Source: Ilex aquifolium (taxonomy: Eukaryota; Streptophyta; Magnoliopsida; Aquifoliales; Aquifoliaceae). From it: 64,000 nt of DNA. Below, in pieces: positions 57,493-64,000 of the stretch. Numbering within the stretch: the stretch's first letter is position 1; each line of letters starts with the position of its first letter. A program made the translations under genes and the position numbers. Location of the stretch: positions 34,312,492 to 34,376,491 of the forward strand of contig OX637402.1 of the NCBI GenBank assembly GCA_951799425.1, in the 5' to 3' direction. Under the pieces are notes generated by a model. It made no database searches and was not told the origin of the DNA. It saw only the letters and a list, made by a program, of their open reading frames with translations.

Positions 57493-58214
57493 TGATGACA
57501 CCAAAAATTATCCAAGGTTAAGTTTGGCTTAGAAGCAGTTCGGACCTTCCAGTTTATGTCTTCTAGATCGAATCTCTTAGCTCAGACCTCCCAGTTCAGA
57601 TCTTCCATTTCAGGTCTTCTAGGTCAGATCTCTTAGCTCAAATCTCCCAGTTCAAGTCTTTCACTTCAGGTCTTCCAGTTCGGACCTCTCAGAAGGTCAC
57701 GTCACGCCTAGGGAATATAGCCTCCAATGGCCAAAGATTCTTGGCACTTGAGTCGTAACAACCCCCAGCGGATCACGTTGATTACGCAAGGATCCCTACT
57801 GTTACGCAAGGATTACCACGGCTACCCAGGGATCACGCTGATTGCGCGAAGCTCCTACACACTATAAATAGGGACCGATCCCTTGCTTTGGAAGGGATCT
57901 GAATATCTGTGAATAGACTCTCTGTAGCCTTGTAATTAATATTCTTCCCTAAATAATAAAAAAAATCCTAGGAGCAAGAAATTCCATTAGAGTGGACTAG
58001 CCAAGCTTCCAAGCTGGTGAACCACTGTAAATCTCTTGTCTATCGATTTCAATTGATGGTTGTTGTCTCTGTGATTGGTTATTCACCACTACAAACCTAG
58101 TAGCTTAGGCTGGACGTCCTAGTGAATCCCATTATCATCTCTAATAGATCTTTAATTCATTTCCCCCTTTTGAGTCCCGAACTCTTCTACACAACCGTGT
58201 AAATTACATTATCA
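57493..58214 (+). mobile_element. Probable solo LTR, Gypsy type
   Basis: A 722 bp block beginning TGATGACACC and ending ACATTATCA, with flanking 5-mers GTATT and ATATT (4 of 5 match). TATA-like CACTATAAATAGGGACC is near 57859. Downstream lie GGAGCAAGAAATTCCATTAG and GTGAACCACTGTAAATC, resembling the other solo LTR. The U3 part (57540-57690) contains a degenerate minisatellite of CAGTTCAGGTCTTCCA-like units. Confidence 0.65.
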
Positions 58215-58462
58215 ATATTCATGTTACTATATGATAAATGATGGTGTATAAAAATCGAGAAGTGTGAATTGGGAGAGCTCTGTGTGAGGTGTATGAGTTG
58301 TGTGTATGTGAACAAGAGAACGAAAAATAAGAACACTAGGAAATAAGTGGCTCACCAAGTTGAAGAGCTAGTTCATTTTAATGGAGGCACTTGCTCCTCT
58401 ATTTTCGTATTACTTGAGGAAGAAGAAGAGAATTACAATGAAGACTCTCAATGGCCCATTGC

Positions 58463-59389
58463 CAGGGGCGGAGCCAGAATTTTTTTTTAAGGTGGGTACA
58501 TTAACATGTTTAATTTTTTTTTAATTGACCGTAGAAATTCATAGTTATTGAAATTATATTTAATACTTAAAAGTTCAATAAACATAAAATATTAAAAATC
58601 GATATGCATAACATGGACAGAAAAAAATACGTAAAATTTATTATCAAGAATGAGACTAGGGGTGCAACTTGGGTTGGGCAACCCGATTTCAACCTGAGCC
58701 CAACCCGAAAAAGTTAGGGCTTGGGTTAGGGTTTTTAATACTTGGGTTGGGCTTGGGTCCAAAAACCTCAACCCGAATTTAATTTGGGCCGGGCTCGGGT
58801 TGAGGCATCGGCAACCCGATTTCAACCCGAACCCGACAAATTAAAAAATAATTATATATATATAAAGCATTAGCACTTTTTTTTCATTTTTACTCCATCG
58901 TCCTCTGTTTCTTGTTGCTTGCTACTCTGTTATGCGTTATGCGTGATTAGTGGTGATAGTGTGATGTTTTAAGTTTAATGTTTTTATGGGTCTAATTTCT
59001 ATGTTTTCTGGGATTGTGCTTTGAGATCACTAGTTTTTTGGTGTGAAAGTAGATGATCAATAATCGTGCACTGTTATGAATGAAATATATGGATTGTTTT
59101 ATGAATTTGTAATTATTCTCCCCTCTCTCTGTCTCTCTTGCAGTGAACCTGAATTCAACCCGAGCCCGCCCGAATTAAACTCGGGTTGGGCTCGGATTGA
59201 ATTCCTCAACCCGAGGTAGGGTTAGGGTTATGGTTGAAGATTATATACCCAGGGTTGGGCCAGGGTTGACTGTCTAACCCGCCCAACCAGCCCGAGTTGC
59301 ACCCCTAAATGAGACTAATTATTGTCACTTACAATTGACATTGATATGTTTTTATTATTTGAAAGAGTTATAAATCAATCATATCAACA

Positions 59390-59423
<34 letters not shown>

Positions 59424-59924
59424 ATCGTGATAACAATCTTTCATTTATGATCTAATAATTTACTACATAACAACACATATTTTTATACAATAACGAAATA
59501 ACCCTATAATTTAACAAAATTATAAAATAACCTCATTATGTTCAAAATATATTCAAACATATCTGAAACGTGTCTAAAAGTAAACAATAATATTAGTTGT
59601 ACCTAATTTAAGATTTAATTGGTGGAGACCTAATAGTTTGTGACCATCAGATAGATAGTAAAGTTTATTAAATATTGAGACTCACTATTAGACTTAATAT
59701 CACAATGCATTAGGTCCTTAAATTATGTCTCAATAATATTGTTCAAAAAGTTAACAATTATTTAGATAATGGTCTATTCAAATCTATATCAACAGAACAC
59801 AATAATAAGACGAGCACAATTAAATATGTCTAAATTTTATTTCAAAAAATATATGTCTAATGTGAAGAAAAAAAAATTGAGGGGGGGCATGTGCCCACCC
59901 TAACCCAAGGGTGGCTCTGCCCTG
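58463..59924. mobile_element. hAT element (outer) containing a second hAT
   Basis: Exact 8 bp duplication CCCATTGC (58455-58462 and 59925-59932). Ends CAGGGGCGGAGCCAGAAT and, reversed, CAGGGCAGAGCCACCC, a well-known plant hAT terminus. It is interrupted by the element at 58657-59307 and also holds a degenerate MITE of the AATGCTATTG family near 59595-59755. No transposase. Confidence 0.87.
58657..59307. mobile_element. hAT element (inner, nested)
   Basis: Exact 8 bp duplication AATGAGAC (58649-58656 and 59308-59315). Ends TAGGGGTGCAACTTGGGTTG and, reversed, TAGGGGTGCAACTCGGGCTG, with subterminal CAACCCGA repeats. Same terminal type as the hATs at 12024-14000 and 61075-62546. Confidence 0.9.
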
Positions 59925-60046
59925 CCCATTGCATAGGCAAGGCATTAGCTTGGCAATTTATACATAAGGATGGTGTGGTCCTCAAGCCATGATTATGTGG
60001 TCCCCTAGTCTGCTAAAATATTTGGGGAGAAAAATGCAATTTAGAC

Positions 60047-60194
60047 TTAATTTAAGGACTTAATCTGGGTACCTAATTCAATGCAGTATTGGATTGAAAG
60101 TGGGTTTTACTTAATATTAAAACTCACAATTAATCAAATGACTGCATTGAATTAGATTCTTGATTAAGTCATCAAATTAAGTTCCTATTCTTTG
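60047..60194. mobile_element. Small palindromic MITE
   Basis: Imperfect palindrome whose arms share GACTTAAT and CTAATTCAATGCAGT in inverted orientation, with AAAACTCACAATTAAT near the centre. Target duplication not resolved. Confidence 0.5.
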
Positions 60195-61074
60195 GGAGAA
60201 TATTTGGTTATTAAAGATCTTCTCCTAAGTGTGATGTGACATTCGAAAAGTTATAACGTGACATTCTAGAGAGGTGGTGGCTTCTTGCCTAAATTAGGGT
60301 TTGGTAGTGTAACTCCTCTTCTGTTCTTCTTCCAATGCTTGCTGAGGCGCTTTGGTGATTATTAAGCTGCTTTATGCCTTGATTGACCTGAATCCTGATG
60401 GCTTAGGTTAGTTAACCTTCAATTATGTTTGTCAATTTTTTCATTGCTTTGCGGACTTGTTTGCACTACATGTTATGGATATTTTATATTACGTTCTTTT
60501 GAGTGTATGTCATACTATCATCATCCCTCACAATCTAAAAAAAGCATGGAATAAGCATCCTTCTCGCCAAAGAAATTAAAGTATTTTAGTTGCCTAACAT
60601 TTCTGAATAAAGCACTATTCTTTTTTATGGTATTATTGCAACGAGATTGTTGTTTATTGATAATTTATGCAAAAAGAAATCAGTTTATATATGCTTTTGG
60701 TGTTATTTTTTGAGTGTCATACAACTACAAGAGCGTTGTCACGGATATTTCATTAGAGTCAACATATTTGTATTGAATATAGTACTCATCGGATATTCGA
60801 AGATACATATTTGATAAACACTAAACATATCTAATAATAAATAAAATATATGTATACTTCGCGAACTTTTCTATATGCTGAGAAATATGTATAACTTTTA
60901 GTTTTAATATTGATCCCTTCTTTCAATTTGACATGCAATGCAATATATCACCAAAAATTCATATCACTTCAAAGACACCAGTGTTTTTCAAGTATTATCC
61001 GTTATTACATGTTCAAAAAATATAAATGAGTGGTGTGCGTGTGTGGCCTCCGGGCCCCGGTCGTGGGTCCCGGT

Positions 61075-62546
61075 TAGGGATGTCAATGGACCGGGGAAAA
61101 ACGGGTATTCGTCCAAACCCGTCCCGTTTGGACCGGGGATGGACTATACGTATTGGACGGTGGACGTATACGGGGATACCCGTATAAACCCGTGCGGGGA
61201 TGAAGGCGGGGATGGACTTACCCTTACCCCCGCCCCGCCCCGCCCCGCCCCGTCCCCGCTATACCCGTTAATATATATATATAAATACTCTCACTTAAAA
61301 CCCTAAGCCCCAAATTTACTCTCCTCTTCCTCTTTCAGCCGCCTGCCTGAGTTGCCTCCATCGAGTCATCTCTCTCTCTCTTTCATTCATTTCTACAACA
61401 TTGTGCCAGTTGATCTACGAGAAGCTCCCAGAGTCCCAGCCGACATTGCTAGCCACCATGTGTTGTTGCTTGGCCCAGTTCTCGCATCAGGTTAGATACA
61501 CCCAGTTCTCTCTCTCTCTCTCTCTCTCTCATTCTTGATGTTTTCGGGTTTCTTTTTCCTTCTCCCAAACGAACTCTGGTTAGAGAAGTCTATTAAAGAA
61601 AGAAAAGCTGCTTCTTTTTCTTATTCGGCTTCTTCTCCGGAGACATATTGAAGAGTGCTTTATTTGCCGGAGATTGTCATGGGAAGAGGAAAGTTCAAGG
61701 CCAAACCCACTGGTCGTGATAAGTCCAACGCTGATAGCTGCCGGAAAAAATGGGCTTTTATGTCGTATGGAGTGTTCGGAATGGTGATTGAGTTTTCTGG
61801 GTTTTTTGTGTTTTGTTTGCTGGAGTCGAAGGTGATAATCTTTGTGATACAATAGAAGAGTATACTCTTTGTGATAATCTTTGTCGCCGATGAGTATGGG
61901 TCTTTGATGAAAAGGAGTTTCACTATTCCGTTTCACAAACCATTTACATCATTATTCTACTTCACAAACCATTCAAGAGCTTTCGGATATGTCCAAACTA
62001 CATCATTTCACTGTTTAATTAATGATGTAAATCTCTTGAATTGTAGTTGGTGAAACAGAACATAGACGAAGCCTCTTGAAATTGAACGAAATTGTTATAG
62101 TCCTCCGAGCTTAGTTGTTGCCTTTAAAATTCACTATCTTCATTGATTTATTTCATATGAGAGAATCTTATGAAAAAATGCACAACTTTCTATTGGGTTC
62201 AAAAATTTGTAATTTACTATTTTGAATTTGTTCATTGTCCAATAATGATGTTGAGAAGGTTTACGAATTTGTTCACTGTGTTGAATTTGTTCACTGTGTG
62301 TAATTTGTTCATATTTGTCTTCTTTTTATAGTAAAATTAAATTATACGGGGCTTGGGCTTAGGCTTGGGCGGGTACGGGGGAAGCGGGGACGGGGACGGG
62401 GATTAGAAATTTACCCGCGGACGGGGATGGGGATGAAAATTATACCCGTTAACGGGGGTGGACCGGGGATGGACGGAGTTTTTTTAAGCGGGTACGGGGA
62501 TGAAGACTATACCCCCCGCCCCCGCTTCGGTCCACTGACATCCCTA
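61075..62546. mobile_element. hAT element inside the SINE-like retroposon
   Basis: Exact 8 bp duplication GTCCCGGT (61067-61074 and 62547-62554). Ends TAGGGATGTCAATGGACCGG and, reversed, TAGGGATGTCAGTGGACCGA, followed by GGGGACGGGGA-type subterminal repeats on both sides (61100-61260, 62345-62525). No transposase is seen. The interior (61300-62060) looks like gene-derived leader and exon sequence. Confidence 0.88.
61679..61718 (+). pseudogene. Captured start of a PDAP1-like gene (fragment)
   Basis: ATG followed by MGRGKFKAKPTGR (13 codons), nearly identical to the N-terminus of plant 28 kDa heat- and acid-stable phosphoprotein (PDAP1-like) proteins as I recall them. After residue 13 the match ends and the frame continues with unrelated residues to a stop near 61855. 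Upstream are CT-rich leader-like sequences. It lies inside the hAT, so the likely explanation is gene-fragment capture. The match is short and from memory. Confidence 0.5.
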
Positions 62547-62987
62547 GTCCCGGTCCTCCAAAACCAATGGGTGCGTCAATGTTCACCGGGCGGGACTGGG
62601 GCTATCCCACATCGGATAGCCTTGGGGTTGTGTGTGTGTGTATAAGTCTTCACCAGGTTGCCTCTTTTAAGAGGTGATTTGGTGTTGACTCTCGTTTCAC
62701 TATCAAAAAAAAAAAAAAAAAAAATATAAATGAGTTAATTACATTATAATGTTAACAACAAATACTTCTAATCAAGTCGTTGCAAAATAATACAAACATA
62801 AAATATATTTTTTTATAAATATATCCTAGCTATATCCATATTTTATTTTTTAGAGTTTTACCGTACCTCTATATCTATATTATATTGTATTTATATTCTG
62901 TGCCTATATTCGTGATTCCTAAGTTGGTATGGGTAATATTATGCTTCCCAAGTTTTTTATTCCAAGTAATTTAGTATAATTTTTAGG

Positions 62988-63355
62988 TATTTTCACACTT
63001 TGCATCCCGAAAGATATATCGATTCTCACTTTTGCACCCAAAAAAATTATTTTTTCTACATTGCACCCTGAATGTCATAAATTAGTTTTAATGTGGCCCT
63101 CGGACAACATTCATTTCATATTCCGTTAAAAATTGATGTACATGTCCTCAAGAATATGAATAGTAAGTTTACATTTTTGTCCAAGAGCAACACATGTGAA
63201 TGGTAAATGCATCAATTTTTAATGGAATTCAAAAACGGACGTTAGTCCGAAGACCATATTAGAACCGATTTATGATATTTAGAGTGTAATGTAGAAAAAA
63301 TAATCTCTCAGAGTGTAAAGTGAGAATCAAAACATCTTTTAAGATGCAAAATATA
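62988..63355. mobile_element. Foldback element near the right edge
   Basis: Arms pair over about 120 bp: the left has CACTTTGCATCC, GATTCTCACTTT and TTTTTTCTACATTGCACC; the right arm, reversed, has ATTTTGCATCTT, GATTCTCACTTT and TTTTTTCTACATTACACT. Resembles the Mutator-type foldbacks elsewhere in the window. Ends and target duplication not resolved. Confidence 0.6.
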
Positions 63356-63362
63356 AAAAACC

Positions 63363-64000
63363 CTAATCTTTAAAATTAAATATTAATGAGACGCAGATAG
63401 CGAAAATTATGTGGGATCAGTTGTGATAAAAAACCAACATAGTAGTGTTGAATTGCAGGCTTTCCACTGTTGCTTTCTCGTAACAAACCTAGATGTTTTC
63501 ACTTCCTTTCCCTCATTCAAGCGCGTGGAGTAGTGTTTGTCACAGAACTTGATAGATTCCTATCTTTTCTTGTCGTTTCTTTTCCTTTTCTTTTTGCCGT
63601 TCATCCATATCTGAGCAGTTCGACTTGTTTGGGGAATGTTTCTTTCCTCTCCATCATAAGCGGCCGGCTAAGTGCATCTTCTTTCTCCCCTCTCTTCGTA
63701 GCGAGCATTTCTGGTCTTAATAGTTTCTTAGTGTGATCTATCTTCTTCTTGAATCCAAGGACCCGATTCCAATAAGCTGAAATTAATCTGCCTGAAACTC
63801 ATGTTGTATTTTAAAGTTTTGTTTTTTGGTCTCATATTTTTGAGTTTTATTCATTTTGGCATGAATTAAAGAATTAAGAAAGAAAAATAGAAACAACAAA
63901 AAAAACTTCTCTCAAAGAAAGCAGTTCCTGTTTTCAGGTTTGTTGTGTGTGTGTGTGGTGTGCGTATATATATATATGTGTGTGTGTGTCCAACTTCGTT
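63363..64000. other. Right-edge region, no gene recognised
   Basis: Pyrimidine-rich sequence (63500-63760) with an open frame of about 88 codons from 63470 that I do not recognise, then GT/TA simple repeats at 63940-63990. It could be upstream of a gene outside the window. Confidence 0.35.

Larger units (their letters stand above)
61031..62718 (+). mobile_element. SINE-like retroposon split by an hAT
   Basis: Flanked by a 16 bp direct repeat AAAAAATATAAATGAG (61015-61030 and 62719-62734), with a poly(A) tail before the right copy. Body: 61031-61074 plus 62555 to about 62704, about 200 bp. The head (TGGTGTGCGTGTGTGGCCTC, then GGTCGTGGGTCCCGG) is loosely like tRNA-derived A and B boxes. The tail end reads TCTTTTAAGAGGTGATTTGG before TTTCACTATC and the A run. 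Without a family match I call it SINE-like. Confidence 0.65.

Overview
This is nuclear DNA of a eudicot plant. The coding exons are short and separated by AT-rich GT-AG introns, and the proteins are plant-specific (a thylakoid PsbP-domain protein, a plant-type HMG-CoA reductase with two membrane spans, an AHL AT-hook protein). The intergenic space is filled with plant transposon families. The species cannot be named from the sequence.

Left part (1-30 kb) is gene-rich. An AT-hook nuclear-localized (AHL) gene enters from the left edge on the minus strand (first exon 531-1020). It shares a divergent upstream region holding two related MITEs with a plus-strand PPD1-type PsbP-domain gene (10 exons, 2917-6196). 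SWI3B, a SWI/SNF chromatin-remodelling subunit, is on the minus strand (7803-11795, 6 exons) and converges on PPD1. After a nested transposon block (12.0-18.1 kb) come a minus-strand single-RRM RNA-binding protein gene (19446-23714, 6 exons) and a minus-strand cinnamoyl-CoA-reductase-like SDR gene (27032-30004, 6 exons). The last two genes each appear to contain one GC-AG intron.

Middle (30-42 kb): a complete HMG-CoA reductase gene (34287-41344, 4 exons, 584 aa), the committed step of cytosolic isoprenoid synthesis. Its promoter abuts a Mutator-type element, and its 3.6 kb first intron holds another Mutator-type element full of TA/GA simple repeats.

Right part (42-64 kb) has no gene I can support. 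It contains two solo LTRs, a head-to-tail array of four short Helitrons expanded by GGN triplets, an isolated Helitron interrupted by a palindromic TRIM retrotransposon, Mutator-type foldback elements, an hAT inside an hAT, and an hAT inside a SINE-like retroposon. For most of these I could read exact target-site duplications (8 bp hAT, 9 bp Mutator, 5 bp LTR).

The six genes do not form a pathway or cluster; they look like ordinary neighbours. The unusual content is in the mobile DNA: the Helitron concatemer, the inverted TRIM that inserted as one unit, the nested insertions, and an hAT that may have captured the start of a PDAP1-like gene. All exon boundaries were placed by eye from reading frame, splice signals and remembered family sequence, without transcript evidence.
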